From positions 114,209-178,208 of the forward strand of contig CANRBF010000004.1 in the NCBI GenBank assembly GCA_947628795.1: a stretch of DNA of 64,000 nucleotides, given 5' to 3'. The stretch comes from an uncultured Monoglobus sp. (GTDB taxonomy: Bacteria > Bacillota > Clostridia > Monoglobales > Monoglobaceae). Positions 52,048-60,549 of the stretch are shown in pieces. The notes under the pieces are model-generated. The model searched no databases and was not told where the DNA came from. It worked only from the letters and a program-made list of their open reading frames with translations. Within the stretch, counting starts at the first letter, position 1, and each line of letters begins with the position of its first letter. The position numbers were made by a program, and so were the translations under genes.

Positions 52048-53906
52048 AACTGACGTCATTCAAACAAAAACGCGCAGCCGAGACAAGACGGCTTTATCTT
52101 TTGGGCAACCCCAATGTGGGAAAAAGCACCGTGTTCAACGCCATGACGGGGCTCAGGCAGCACACCGGCAACTGGTCGGGCAAGACTGTCGACGCGGCGC
52201 GCGGAAAATATACATACAACGATCGCGAATACGAGCTGACCGATCTGCCCGGAACCCACTCGGTAAACAGCGGCTTCTCGGAGGAAAGCGTGACCGCGGA
52301 CTCGATCGCGGACGGCGGACAAAACGCGGTTACGCTAATACTGGCGGACGCGTCAGCCTTAAAACGAGGCGTTGCGCTTGTGCTTGAGTTTTTGGAAAAC
52401 CGAAACGGCGGAGCGGTGCTTTGCGTGAACTTCTGCGACATAGCCGAAAGACGCGGTATAAAAATCAATTTCGAAAAGCTCTCCGATGTTCTCGGCATAC
52501 CCGCCGTTGGGATCACAGCGAAAAAACGCGGAGACATAAACCGCCTCAAGGAACTTATCGACAAAAATTATGACTCGCTCTCGAAGGGGACCGCGCCTCG
52601 AAGATCGCGCTCCGCCCCCGAAGCGCAGTTGAAAAGAGCCGGCGAGATCTGCGCCGAATGCTCAGATGCTCCGGCGTCGAACACCGCCTGCGGACTCGCC
52701 GACCGCGTGCTGACCTCGCGAGCCTTCGGTATCCCTATCATGCTGCTGTTTTTCGCGGGGATACTCTGGCTGACGATCGAGGGAGCCAACTATCCGTCCG
52801 AGCTGCTGTCAAGGCTTTTCGGGTATATAAAGCCGTATCTCGCCGCCTGTGTCCCGTCTCCCGTCAAAGGCATATTGATCGACGGGATATACGGCACGGT
52901 CACCTGGATAGTGGCGGTCATGCTGCCGCCGATGGCGATATTCTTTCCGCTGTTCACTCTTTTGGAGGACGCGGGATTCCTGCCGAGGATCGCCTTTAAT
53001 CTGGACAGATGCTACGCCCGCTGCGGTATGAGCGGAAAGCAGTGCCTGACCCAGTGCATGGGGCTGGGCTGCAACGCGGTCGGCGTCTGCGGCTGCCGTA
53101 TTATGCCAGACGAAAAGCAGCGAACAATAGCCGTTATAACCAACAGCCTGATCCCCTGCAACGGCAGATTCGCCATACTGATCTCGCTGTCCGCGATCTT
53201 TATCGGAAGTATGGTTCCCGATCATCTCGCTGGACTTATGCCCATGCTGTGCGTTCTGATTCTGATCTGCCTAGCATTTGCCGTGAGCTGGGGCGCGTCG
53301 CTGTTTTTTTCAAAAACCCTGTTTCGCGGAGGCGAGGCGGTATTCGCCATGGAACTGCCAGAATACCGCCGCCCCGAGATACTCAAAACGCTGGCGGTCT
53401 CGCTCATCACAAGAACTATCAAGATCGTGTGGCGCGCCATTCTGGTATCGGCCCCCACCGGAGCGGTTATCTGGCTCCTCGCGAACACAACCGTTGGCGG
53501 CGTTCCCGCGCTGACGCGGCTTTCAATGCTGCTCGATCCCGCCGGACGGCTGATAGGCGTTGACGGGTTCATACTGCTGGCGTTCATCCTTTCGCTGCCC
53601 GCAAACGAGATAACCATGCCCATCCTTATCATGGGCTACACCGCCGCCGGCGCAATGACCGACGCGGGCAGTCTTTCAAACCTGTCGGCGCTCCTTTCGC
53701 AAAACGGATGGACTCTGCTCACCGCGGTCAATATGATGCTCCTGACGCTGTTCCACTGGCCCTGCGCCACAACGCTTATCACGATCTATAAAGAAACAAA
53801 AAGTTTAAAAACGCTGGCCCTCTCGTTTTTAACTCCATGCGTGATCGGCATCTCGCTCTGCCTCATAACAAAATTATTGGCAAACGCAGTGTTGCTGATA
53901 GTGTAA
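52044..53906 (+). CDS. feoB: Ferrous iron transporter FeoB
   Basis: 620 residues. N-terminal G domain: G1 GNPNVGKST (about 21-29), G3 DLPGTHS, G4 NFCD; then a GDI-like region, and about eight to ten transmembrane helices from residue 225 with the Gate motifs (LGCNAVGVCGCRIM; CNGRFAILISL). The Gate Cys residues are those thought to line the iron path. It imports Fe(II). No Fur box could be confirmed upstream. Confidence 0.95.
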   Translation: MKLTSFKQKRAAETRRLYLLGNPNVGKSTVFNAMTGLRQHTGNWSGKTVDAARGKYTYNDREYELTDLPGTHSVNSGFSEESVTADSIADGGQNAVTLILADASALKRGVALVLEFLENRNGGAVLCVNFCDIAERRGIKINFEKLSDVLGIPAVGITAKKRGDINRLKELIDKNYDSLSKGTAPRRSRSAPEAQLKRAGEICAECSDAPASNTACGLADRVLTSRAFGIPIMLLFFAGILWLTIEGANYPSELLSRLFGYIKPYLAACVPSPVKGILIDGIYGTVTWIVAVMLPPMAIFFPLFTLLEDAGFLPRIAFNLDRCYARCGMSGKQCLTQCMGLGCNAVGVCGCRIMPDEKQRTIAVITNSLIPCNGRFAILISLSAIFIGSMVPDHLAGLMPMLCVLILICLAFAVSWGASLFFSKTLFRGGEAVFAMELPEYRRPEILKTLAVSLITRTIKIVWRAILVSAPTGAVIWLLANTTVGGVPALTRLSMLLDPAGRLIGVDGFILLAFILSLPANEITMPILIMGYTAAGAMTDAGSLSNLSALLSQNGWTLLTAVNMMLLTLFHWPCATTLITIYKETKSLKTLALSFLTPCVIGISLCLITKLLANAVLLIV

Positions 53907-53973
53907 ATTAGGCACAAATTTTAAAAAAACGCTAATAAATTAGTACAAGTTGCAAAAAAATTAGTAAAAAATA

Positions 53974-54002
53974 TTGACATACATCTTTCGTTAGGTTATA
54001 AT
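53974..54002 (+). promoter_or_regulatory. Consensus sigma-A promoter of the SCP2-domain gene
   Basis: Exact TTGACA and TATAAT with a 17-base spacer, 46 bases before the ATG, with AAAGGTG as ribosome-binding site. One of the strongest promoters in the window. Confidence 0.9.
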
Positions 54003-54048
54003 TTATTTAAAAATTAAACAAATCTTGTAAAAAGAAAGGTGATTTTAA

Positions 54049-54555
54049 ATGACTTTCGAACAGGCAGTCGGCAGAGTTCAGGCGATTATGGAGAATGCCA
54101 GCGCGGAGAAGATCGGAAACGTCGCGGTGCAGATCCAGTTCACCAACAGCGACTGCAAAGGTATTATGTACATCTCGACCAAAACGGGCGAGCTTGACGT
54201 TCAGGGTTATGATTATTATGACTGCGACGCGGCTGTTGAACTGGTTTACGGCGACCTGAGCAAGGTGCTGACCGGAAAGCTCAGCGCGGCAAACGCGATC
54301 GCGAGAGGCGACATCGTTGTTTCGGGCAATCCCGACGCGTTCCTGGCGCTTGCGGGCTGCGCTAAAAAGGCTCCCGCCAAGAAGCCCGCGGCGAAGAAAG
54401 CTCCCGCAAAAAAGGCTCCAGCAAAGAAGGCCGAACCCAAGAAAGCGGAAACAAAGAAGGCTGAGGCTAAGAAGGCTGAGCCCGCTCTCAAAAAGAGCGC
54501 GGAGAAAAAGCCCGCCGCCAAAAAGACAGCCGCGGCAAAAAAGACAGCAAAATAG
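54049..54555 (+). CDS. SCP2-domain protein with lysine/alanine-rich histone-like tail
   Basis: 168 residues in two parts. Residues 1-105 form an SCP2 (sterol-carrier/lipid-binding) fold: VAVQIQFTNSDCKGIMYIST, DCDAAVELVYGDLSKVLTGKLSAANAIARGDIVVSGNPDA. Residues 106-168 are almost only Lys, Ala, Pro and Glu, in repeats like PAKKAPAKK and KAEPKKAE, resembling histone H1 C-tails and bacterial HU/AlgP tails, and would bind nucleic acid or an acidic surface. Lipid-binding is a family trait; the tail role is inference. A consensus promoter and two terminators suggest a strongly expressed single gene. Confidence 0.8.
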   Translation: MTFEQAVGRVQAIMENASAEKIGNVAVQIQFTNSDCKGIMYISTKTGELDVQGYDYYDCDAAVELVYGDLSKVLTGKLSAANAIARGDIVVSGNPDAFLALAGCAKKAPAKKPAAKKAPAKKAPAKKAEPKKAETKKAEAKKAEPALKKSAEKKPAAKKTAAAKKTAK

Positions 54556-54570
54556 TTTAGTTTAATAAAG

Positions 54571-54596
54571 CCCGCGGATCAAAACGCGGGTTTTTT
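54571..54596 (+). terminator. Terminator of the SCP2-domain gene
   Basis: CCCGCG / CGCGGG stem followed by six T, 16 bases after the stop. Confidence 0.85.
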
Positions 54597-54604
54597 GCAT
54601 ATTC

Positions 54605-54633
54605 AAAACGCTCCGCGAAAACGGAGCGTTTTT
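54605..54633. terminator. Second, bidirectional terminator
   Basis: AAAACGCTCCG / CGGAGCGTTTT, eleven base pairs with a six-base loop, between the convergent genes. Confidence 0.85.
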
Positions 54634-54651
54634 GGCATATCGGGTTTTGTG

Positions 54652-54924
54652 TCAGTTGTTCTTCAGCTTAATGATCCGCACGCTGTTGGACAAGGGCTCA
54701 AATTCCTCCCCCGTCACCTTCGCCTCGTTCGGGCGGACAGCCGTCTCTTGCTCTTCCTCCGCTCTCTCGTCATACTCGCTGATGAGCAGAGATATCTCGC
54801 GCTTCATCTCGGCGATACGGCTAAGCGTGCCGGTTCTCAGCGCATCCGACTCGCGACGGATATCCTCGGCGGCGTTTCCGTCAAACCCGCGCCTGCGGAA
54901 TAAATCCGAAACAACAGCTCTCAT
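54652..54924 (-). CDS. Small charged coiled protein, function unknown
   Basis: 90 residues, starting at an ATG with AAGGAG. The N-terminus is basic (MRAVVSDLFRRRGFD) and the middle is a charged amphipathic helix (TLSRIAEMKREISLLISEYDERAEEEQE), followed by a short tail ending VRIIKLKNN. There is no membrane segment and no known family. A consensus promoter and a long leader precede it. Confidence 0.6.
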   Translation of the reverse strand: MRAVVSDLFRRRGFDGNAAEDIRRESDALRTGTLSRIAEMKREISLLISEYDERAEEEQETAVRPNEAKVTGEEFEPLSNSVRIIKLKNN

Positions 54925-55021
54925 TCTAACACTCCTTACTTGCCTGAAATACCTGAAACCTTAAAATATTAAATCTTCCGTTATGCTATAGCAATCTTTT
55001 CGAAACATTGCTGTAACAATT
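54925..55021 (-). other. Leader of the small charged-protein gene
   Basis: About 98 bases from the predicted start near 55022 to the ATG. It contains a weak hairpin AGCAAT/ATTGCT but no recognisable riboswitch. The rest of the 337-base gap up to the tRNA holds only promoters and AT-rich sequence. Confidence 0.4.
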
Positions 55022-55028
55022 TTGTAAC

Positions 55029-55057
55029 ATTATAACACGGAAAACCATATTTGTCAA
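55029..55057 (-). promoter_or_regulatory. Consensus sigma-A promoter, minus strand
   Basis: Exact TTGACA (55057-55052) and TATAAT (55034-55029), 17-base spacer, reading toward the small charged-protein gene. Confidence 0.85.
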
Positions 55058-55207
55058 TAGTTTTTTTGAAAAAATTTTCGACAAATCCCCGTATTTTCGG
55101 CGTTTTTTAAAGATCATGACAATATTATACCCGAAATCGGCGGCAAAAAATTGCACACCTACCCGCGCGCCACGTAAAAAATTTTAGAAAAAATCAGAAA
55201 AAAACTC

Positions 55208-55236
55208 TTGACAACATAGGATAATTGTTGTAGAAT
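55208..55236 (+). promoter_or_regulatory. Promoter of tRNA-Leu
   Basis: TTGACA and TAGAAT, 17-base spacer, 26 bases before the mature tRNA 5' end. Confidence 0.85.
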
Positions 55237-55261
55237 AATAAAGTCGTTTTGTGAAAGACGA

Positions 55262-55348
55262 GCGGATATGGCGGAATTGGCAGACGCGCATGGTTCAGGT
55301 CCATGTGAGAGCAATCTCATGGAGGTTCAAGTCCTCTTATCCGCACCA
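55262..55348 (+). tRNA. tRNA-Leu (anticodon CAG)
   Basis: Acceptor GCGGATA pairs with TATCCGC; discriminator A and CCA are encoded. The anticodon CAG is at 55296-55298 in GGTTCAGGTCC. A long variable arm (GTGAGAGCAATCTCAT) marks a class II tRNA; D-loop GGCAGACGC and T-loop GTTCAAGTC are canonical. The foreign AT-rich region begins directly downstream. Confidence 0.97.
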
Positions 55349-55355
55349 AATAACG

Positions 55356-55398
55356 AAAATCCGAACCCTCACCCGATCGGCGAAGGCTTCGGATTTTT
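55356..55398 (+). terminator. Terminator of tRNA-Leu
   Basis: AAAATCCGAA and TTCGGATTTT pair over ten bases around a 22-base loop, followed by T-rich sequence. Confidence 0.75.
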
Positions 55399-55399
55399 G

Positions 55400-55808
55400 T
55401 TTGCTTTGATTAATATATCATAGAAATCCCTAGTGTGTTAATTAAACTGTAACAAATTATAATTTTGTAATAATATTATATTATTGTATATTTATGAAAA
55501 AGGAAAAATTGGAACTCATAAATTACTTGTTTTCGATTTTTGAACTTTATTACATTTAAGAATTGAATTATTAAAGAGTTTTTCGTTACATATACGCACA
55601 GTCTCATTATTTATAATGTAAAATAATAAAATATTTAAAATCGAAAATGTACATTTTTTATTAAATTTAGAATTATTCTTTACCTAGTTTTTTCACAGCA
55701 TTTTTTACAAATATAACGTTTATGAATTATCAAGAATGTTTGCATTTCTTATATAATTCTATTTTAATTTAAACTTTTTAAAAATATATAAAAAATTGTA
55801 GAAAATTG
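55400..55808. other. AT-rich non-coding stretch
   Basis: About 400 bases of strongly AT-biased sequence without an ORF, RNA gene or clear repeat. Composition changes sharply from the GC-rich backbone and continues into the HD-Hsp90 gene, so it marks the left part of an imported segment. No duplicate of the tRNA 3' end is seen within the window. Confidence 0.6.
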
Positions 55809-55837
55809 TTGCAATACATTTTAATTTAATATATAAT
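55809..55837 (+). promoter_or_regulatory. Promoter of the HD-GHKL gene
   Basis: TTGCAA and TATAAT with a 17-base spacer. Transcription would start near 55845, giving a leader of about 155 bases. Confidence 0.7.
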
Positions 55838-55844
55838 AAAATAT

Positions 55845-55985
55845 AAGAACCAATGGCTCGGCATTCATCATTTTCAGTATGGGATTGTGTCATCCCATAC
55901 TAAAATAGTTGAGTAGAACCATCCGCCTATAGATGCGGAATCGAGATCTTTGTTAAGATACAAAAATTATAAAAAATATAAAAAT
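55845..55985 (+). ncRNA. Structured 5' leader or small RNA of unknown class
   Basis: The leader has a ten-base perfect hairpin AGTATGGGAT / ATCCCATACT (55876-55901), a smaller CCGC/GCGG stem near 55923-55938, an ATCTT/AAGAT stem near 55945-55960, and an outer pairing possibility CTCG..GCAT with ATGC..CGAG that would enclose the first hairpin. GAACCA occurs twice (55847, 55916). It matches no riboswitch I know. It may be a cis-regulatory leader or a separate small RNA linked to the downstream protein. Confidence 0.35.
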
Positions 55986-55999
55986 TTAGGAGAGGTACT

Positions 56000-58900
56000 A
56001 TGGCGAATAAAGAAACACCTTTTGAAACATATATTGAAATGCAGGCAGAAAAAGCGGAAGAATTGCAAATATGTAGTGGAATTAAACTGAATCATATAAA
56101 AAAATGTGTGAACGAAATGCTTTCGTTTGTTGGCACAGAGGGTATATTCTACCAATATTCTCTTCATGACATTTCTCATGTTAATGAAATGTTAAAGATT
56201 ATTGAATGGTTGATTCCTGAAAGTACTAAAAAACATATGACATATGCAGAATGTCTTATGTTGACTTTGGCCGTTTATTTTCATGATTTAGGAATGCTTG
56301 TTACCAAAGATGAATATGACAAACGTGCAAATTCATCTTTTGAGCAATATAAAAAAAGAATTCTAAACGATGAAAAAAGTCTAGAATATCTAGAATATTT
56401 AAAGGAAGTTGGTGATGATCATTTTTTATATCAAGAATTCGTAAGAGAAAATCATGCTAAACGAATAAAATCTTGGATTGAAGGTAAAGATGCTATTGAG
56501 TTTGGAGTTGCTTCATCTGCATGTAAAGAAATAGGCGCTTTATTAAATAATATAGATAATAAGTTTAAAATTGATTTGGCAATGATTTGCGAGAGCCACC
56601 ATAGAAACGATATTGATGATTTTAATAAGTATAAAACAAATGTACATTATGGAAATGGTGATCAAGAAAGGGTTAATCTAAATTATATTGCTATTATACT
56701 ACGAATTGCTGATTTATTACATATAACTAGGGAAAGAACTCCGTCAATTTCCCGCAGATTGATTAATCCTACTAATCCAATAAGTGTTATTGAATGGGAA
56801 AAGCAAAACGCTGTAAAAGCTGTTAAACCTATGTCTAAACGTAATGAAGAAGGTAAAATTGACGATACTTTAGAGAAAGATACTATAGAGATTACAGCAT
56901 ATTTTAATGGTGCAGATACAGCGGAAGGATATTTTGGGCTTTCCTCGTATTTGCAATACACCTTATTAGAAATAAGAAAATGTCGTGATGTTATTTCTAA
57001 AGCTCAACAGTATGAAGGTGCAACAGAATACCATTTTCCATGGTGCAATATTGATGAGACACAGATAACTGCAGATGGTTTTGAAACTAAAAAGTTACAA
57101 TTCACAATTGAGCAAGATAATATTCTTCAATTACTAGTTGGTCATACACTTTACAATGATTCTTCTGTTGTAGTTAGAGAGGTCGTTCAAAATGGTATTG
57201 ATGCAATCAAGCTACAAAACTATATTGAGCTTGGCTCAAATAATGATGTTGAGTTAGATAAATTTCATGGATCGGTTCAAGTTGAATGGAATAGCAAAAA
57301 ACGAGAATTATGTTTTATTGATGATGGAACTGGTATGACGCTTAATGAGGTAGAGAACTTTTTATTGAAGGTTGGAGCTTCTAAGTATAGAACTGACGAA
57401 ATAAGAAAAAAATTTCCTCAATTTTATTCCATCAGCCATTTTGGAATTGGTATTTTAACATGCTTTATGGTTGCCGATGACATTGATATAACTACATGTT
57501 CAAATAATCAAAGTGATGCTCTTGTAATAACTATACGAAAGGTAAATGGAAAGTATTTAGTGCAAAAAGTTGATAAAAAATCTCTCGATCCTAGAATAAA
57601 GAATCACGGAACAAAGATTAATTTGCATATTAGAAATGATGTGGATATGACTGATTTGGAATCAAGCTTGAAAAAATGGATTGTTTTGCCTGGAGTAAAA
57701 GTAACTTTAAAAGAGGATGATAGTAAACCAATAAGAATTGGATTTGACTCATTAAAAGATATTTTACATAAATATATTACAGATATAGGATATGAAGTGG
57801 ATGGGATCAAATTTGATATAATTGAAGAAACACAAGGCAATGTAACAATTGCATACGCTATATATCACTCAAAATATATGTCTGATTGGGAATTATTTAA
57901 CTTAAATAATTTTTCAAATAGAACAGGTCACCAAATTGCCATAATTCCTACCGGAACTTGCATTGAAGGAATTCGTGTCGAATTTACAAGCCCAGGATAT
58001 AAAAACAATCCTTTACTATCAATAGCTAACATAAAAAATAGTAACTATAAAACGAATGTTGCCAGATCTGCTATTGAACTAGGTCCTAACAAAGCAGTCT
58101 TATCAGATATTTATGACATATACAGAAAGTATTTGCAAAATCAAATGAATCAATTGGAAGAAAGAGGATTCTCGTTGTCGTGGGCATTGAACGAGGGATT
58201 ATATTTAATGAATCCTTTGTTTGATAAACATCGATACAATGCCGAGCCTATTGATAAAGACATATTAAAAGAGAGATTATCTAAATTAAAATGCATAGAA
58301 TTAGAGAAAGATGATTCTAGATTTGCGGTTTCGGCTGAAGAAATATTTAAATTATCTGAGATTAATATTATCGAGTGTAAAATGGTTCAAGCAGCCGAAA
58401 AATTACTGAGTGAAATTCGAAATGAATCAACATTAGAAAAAATAATAGATGTGGTATGTACTGATAATTTTATTAAAGATACAAAAAATTTAATTTGTAA
58501 CTTTAATGAGAATAATATAATACATAGATATGCATTACAGAACAAAGAGATTACTGAAATTGAAATTAATAATACCCAAAGACTTATTAAACTACATTTT
58601 AGTAATTATAGTGGCGAAACAAAATGGTATCATTTTAGGATAATCAAAGGTGGCGCTCATACAACTTTACATATACCAAAGGGTAATTTTACGATCAAGG
58701 GCTTAGATGATGAAATAGGAGTTGAAACGATTGGTGGAATTTATATAGATAGTGGAAAAGAAATATATAAGTATTTAATTAATACCATAAACCATTTAAA
58801 TCAAAGTACAATTGAGGATAAGAACGAGTTGCTTGAAATATTTTTCAATAGTATTTTTGGTACTGGTGTTTTAGAAAATTCATTTTCGCATCTGACAAAT

Positions 58901-59074
58901 GTAAAAGAGAGAGTGAACCGTATAATGGAAAATCGATATTTAGGGTATGGTGAGGATATAATATCAAAAATGTGGGAACAAGTTGATGCTGAAGAATTTA
59001 CAAAAAAAATTTTAAGAAAAAACTATTCATTATACTCAATTAATAATTGGTCTCGCTACAACGTATACGTTTAA
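56000..59074 (+). CDS. HD phosphohydrolase-Hsp90-like GHKL ATPase fusion, candidate conflict/defence protein
   Basis: 1024 residues after AGGAG. Residues about 20-250 form an HD hydrolase domain: HDISH (56-60), FHDLGM with the HD pair (95-96), ESHHRNDI (198-205) and RIADLLHITRE (Asp 238), the ligand series of metal-dependent HD enzymes. Residues about 365-560 are a GHKL ATPase close to Hsp90: N-box VREVVQNGIDAIK (Glu 394, Asn 398, Asp 401), G1 DDGTGM (441-446), G2 HFGIGI (480-485). The remaining 460 residues are unassigned middle and C-terminal helices. Such HD-Hsp90 fusions are reported among NTP-dependent conflict systems. Codon use is extremely AT-rich, unlike neighbours: recent transfer. 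An IS256 element follows. Activity and substrate are unknown. Confidence 0.8.
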   Translation: MANKETPFETYIEMQAEKAEELQICSGIKLNHIKKCVNEMLSFVGTEGIFYQYSLHDISHVNEMLKIIEWLIPESTKKHMTYAECLMLTLAVYFHDLGMLVTKDEYDKRANSSFEQYKKRILNDEKSLEYLEYLKEVGDDHFLYQEFVRENHAKRIKSWIEGKDAIEFGVASSACKEIGALLNNIDNKFKIDLAMICESHHRNDIDDFNKYKTNVHYGNGDQERVNLNYIAIILRIADLLHITRERTPSISRRLINPTNPISVIEWEKQNAVKAVKPMSKRNEEGKIDDTLEKDTIEITAYFNGADTAEGYFGLSSYLQYTLLEIRKCRDVISKAQQYEGATEYHFPWCNIDETQITADGFETKKLQFTIEQDNILQLLVGHTLYNDSSVVVREVVQNGIDAIKLQNYIELGSNNDVELDKFHGSVQVEWNSKKRELCFIDDGTGMTLNEVENFLLKVGASKYRTDEIRKKFPQFYSISHFGIGILTCFMVADDIDITTCSNNQSDALVITIRKVNGKYLVQKVDKKSLDPRIKNHGTKINLHIRNDVDMTDLESSLKKWIVLPGVKVTLKEDDSKPIRIGFDSLKDILHKYITDIGYEVDGIKFDIIEETQGNVTIAYAIYHSKYMSDWELFNLNNFSNRTGHQIAIIPTGTCIEGIRVEFTSPGYKNNPLLSIANIKNSNYKTNVARSAIELGPNKAVLSDIYDIYRKYLQNQMNQLEERGFSLSWALNEGLYLMNPLFDKHRYNAEPIDKDILKERLSKLKCIELEKDDSRFAVSAEEIFKLSEINIIECKMVQAAEKLLSEIRNESTLEKIIDVVCTDNFIKDTKNLICNFNENNIIHRYALQNKEITEIEINNTQRLIKLHFSNYSGETKWYHFRIIKGGAHTTLHIPKGNFTIKGLDDEIGVETIGGIYIDSGKEIYKYLINTINHLNQSTIEDKNELLEIFFNSIFGTGVLENSFSHLTNVKERVNRIMENRYLGYGEDIISKMWEQVDAEEFTKKILRKNYSLYSINNWSRYNVYV

Positions 59075-59096
59075 AACAATCAAGACAATTTCTAGT

Positions 59097-59138
59097 CCGA
59101 ACTCCGAAGTTTAGTGCATAGGTTTTTCATGAAATGGG
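59097..59138 (+). repeat. Left copy of a roughly 41-bp direct repeat around the IS256 transposase
   Basis: CCGAACTCCGAAGTTTAG followed by TGCATAGGTTTTTCATGAAATGGG. The near-identical right copy (60481-60521) starts CCGAACCCCGAAGTTTAG. The left copy is outside the inverted-repeat-bounded element; the right copy is inside it. Confidence 0.7.
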
Positions 59139-59255
59139 CATCAAACTTTTTGCGGATACAGACACCGCGGAAAAAGATGTGTAAAAAGGTATAAAAGAAG
59201 ATCTCTTTGGTGAAAATTATGGTAAAAATAATTTTTATCAAGGAGGTTTTTCGAC

Positions 59256-60467
59256 ATGAAAATACCAAAAGAAGTTATCAAGGAATATGTAAAAAGCGAG
59301 AAATTTACAAACACTGCCGACATCATGGAAAGCATTAAATCTATGTTTGCTGATGTTCTGAACGAGGTGCTTCAGTGCGAGCTTGACGAACAGCTCGGCT
59401 ATGAAAAACATGAGCGCACAGATCCGGGCAGCGAAAAGAAAAACTACAGAAACGGCTCTACCAAGCGCAGAATGAAAACTCAGCTCGGAGAGGTCGAGAT
59501 TTCCGTTCCACGCGACAGAAACGGCGAGTATGAGCCTAAGATCATTGATAAGTATCAGCGTAACGCCGACGGCTTGGAAGATAAAATATTATCTCTGTAT
59601 TCTCACGGTATGTCTACACGGGATATACAAGAGCAGATAAAAGATTTGTATGATATAAATATATCATCGGAGCTTGTGTCAAAGATAAGCGAAAAGATAA
59701 TGCCTCAGGTAAACGAGTGGCAAAACAGACCTCTTGAAGAATATTATCCGTTTATCTTTATGGACGCCATACACTACAAGCTGAGAGAAAATCATCAGAT
59801 CATAAACAAGGCGGCATATGTGGTATTAGGCGTAAACTCAGATGGATACAAGGATATACTCGGTATATGGGTAGGAGCAAACGAAAGCAGTAAGTTTTGG
59901 CTCGGAGTATTAAATGAACTTAAGAGCAGAGGCGTTAAAAACGTGGATCTGTTCTGCGTAGACGGACTTTCGGGATTCAGAGAGGCTATTACCGCTGTAT
60001 ATCCTTTTGCGGGCATACAGAGATGTATAATTCATCAGATACGCTCATCAACAAGATATGTGTCATACAAGCATATCAAAGAATTTACGGCAGATTTAAA
60101 GCTTGTATACGGAGCCTTAAATGAAGAAGCGGCAATGGATAAGCTGATAGAATTTAAAGAGAAATGGCAGGATAAATATCCGTCGGCGGTAAAGTCATGG
60201 GAAGACAATTGGGATATATTATCAACATTTTTTGCATATCCTGTGGAGATTCGCAAGATAATATATACAACAAATATCATCGAGGGTTTAAACCGACAGT
60301 TCAGGAAAGTAACAAAGACCAAGTCGGTGTTTCCGACAGATGATTCACTGAGGAAAATGCTGTATCTTGCCTCGCGGAATATCACAAAGAAATGGACACA
60401 GAGATACAAGAATTGGGACATAGTGATCCGGCAGCTGGAGATAATGCACGAGGAAAAAACAGCGTAA
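59256..60467 (+). CDS. IS256 family transposase (mutator type)
   Basis: 403 residues, full family length, after AAGGAGG. DDE triad of the IS256 group: Asp 170 in FIFMDAIHYK, Asp 236 in FCVDGLSGF, Glu 343 in NIIEGLNRQFR. Also the conserved GCQRCIIH-type motif (GIQRCIIHQIRSSTRYV) near residue 253. It catalyses cut-and-paste or copy-out of its IS through a circle intermediate. No stop or frameshift, so probably active. Codon use is intermediate between host and the AT-rich neighbour. Confidence 0.95.
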   Translation: MKIPKEVIKEYVKSEKFTNTADIMESIKSMFADVLNEVLQCELDEQLGYEKHERTDPGSEKKNYRNGSTKRRMKTQLGEVEISVPRDRNGEYEPKIIDKYQRNADGLEDKILSLYSHGMSTRDIQEQIKDLYDINISSELVSKISEKIMPQVNEWQNRPLEEYYPFIFMDAIHYKLRENHQIINKAAYVVLGVNSDGYKDILGIWVGANESSKFWLGVLNELKSRGVKNVDLFCVDGLSGFREAITAVYPFAGIQRCIIHQIRSSTRYVSYKHIKEFTADLKLVYGALNEEAAMDKLIEFKEKWQDKYPSAVKSWEDNWDILSTFFAYPVEIRKIIYTTNIIEGLNRQFRKVTKTKSVFPTDDSLRKMLYLASRNITKKWTQRYKNWDIVIRQLEIMHEEKTA

Positions 60468-60468
60468 A

Positions 60469-60549
60469 CGGGGCTCTGCCCCGAACCCCGAAGTTTAGCG
60501 CATGTTTTTCCCTGAAACGGGAAAACGAGCGGCAAGCCGCCCGTTTCAG
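60469..60549. repeat. Palindromic elements behind the transposase, with right direct-repeat copy
   Basis: First a tight hairpin CGGGGC-TCT-GCCCCG (60469-60483) just after the stop, then the right copy of the direct repeat (60481-60521), whose end CTGAAACGGG (60512-60521) pairs with CCCGTTTCAG (60540-60549). The first hairpin may terminate the transposase mRNA; it is not followed by T residues. Confidence 0.65.

Noticed and set aside
54246..54521. Minus-strand frame rich in Ala/Phe/Gly opposite the SCP2 gene tail
   Set aside because: It is the mirror of the Lys/Ala repeat; repetitive codons on one strand keep the other open.
55262..55348. tRNA-Leu as an integration site for the AT-rich island
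   Set aside because: No second copy of the tRNA 3' end was found in the window and no tyrosine integrase is present; left as possible but unsupported.
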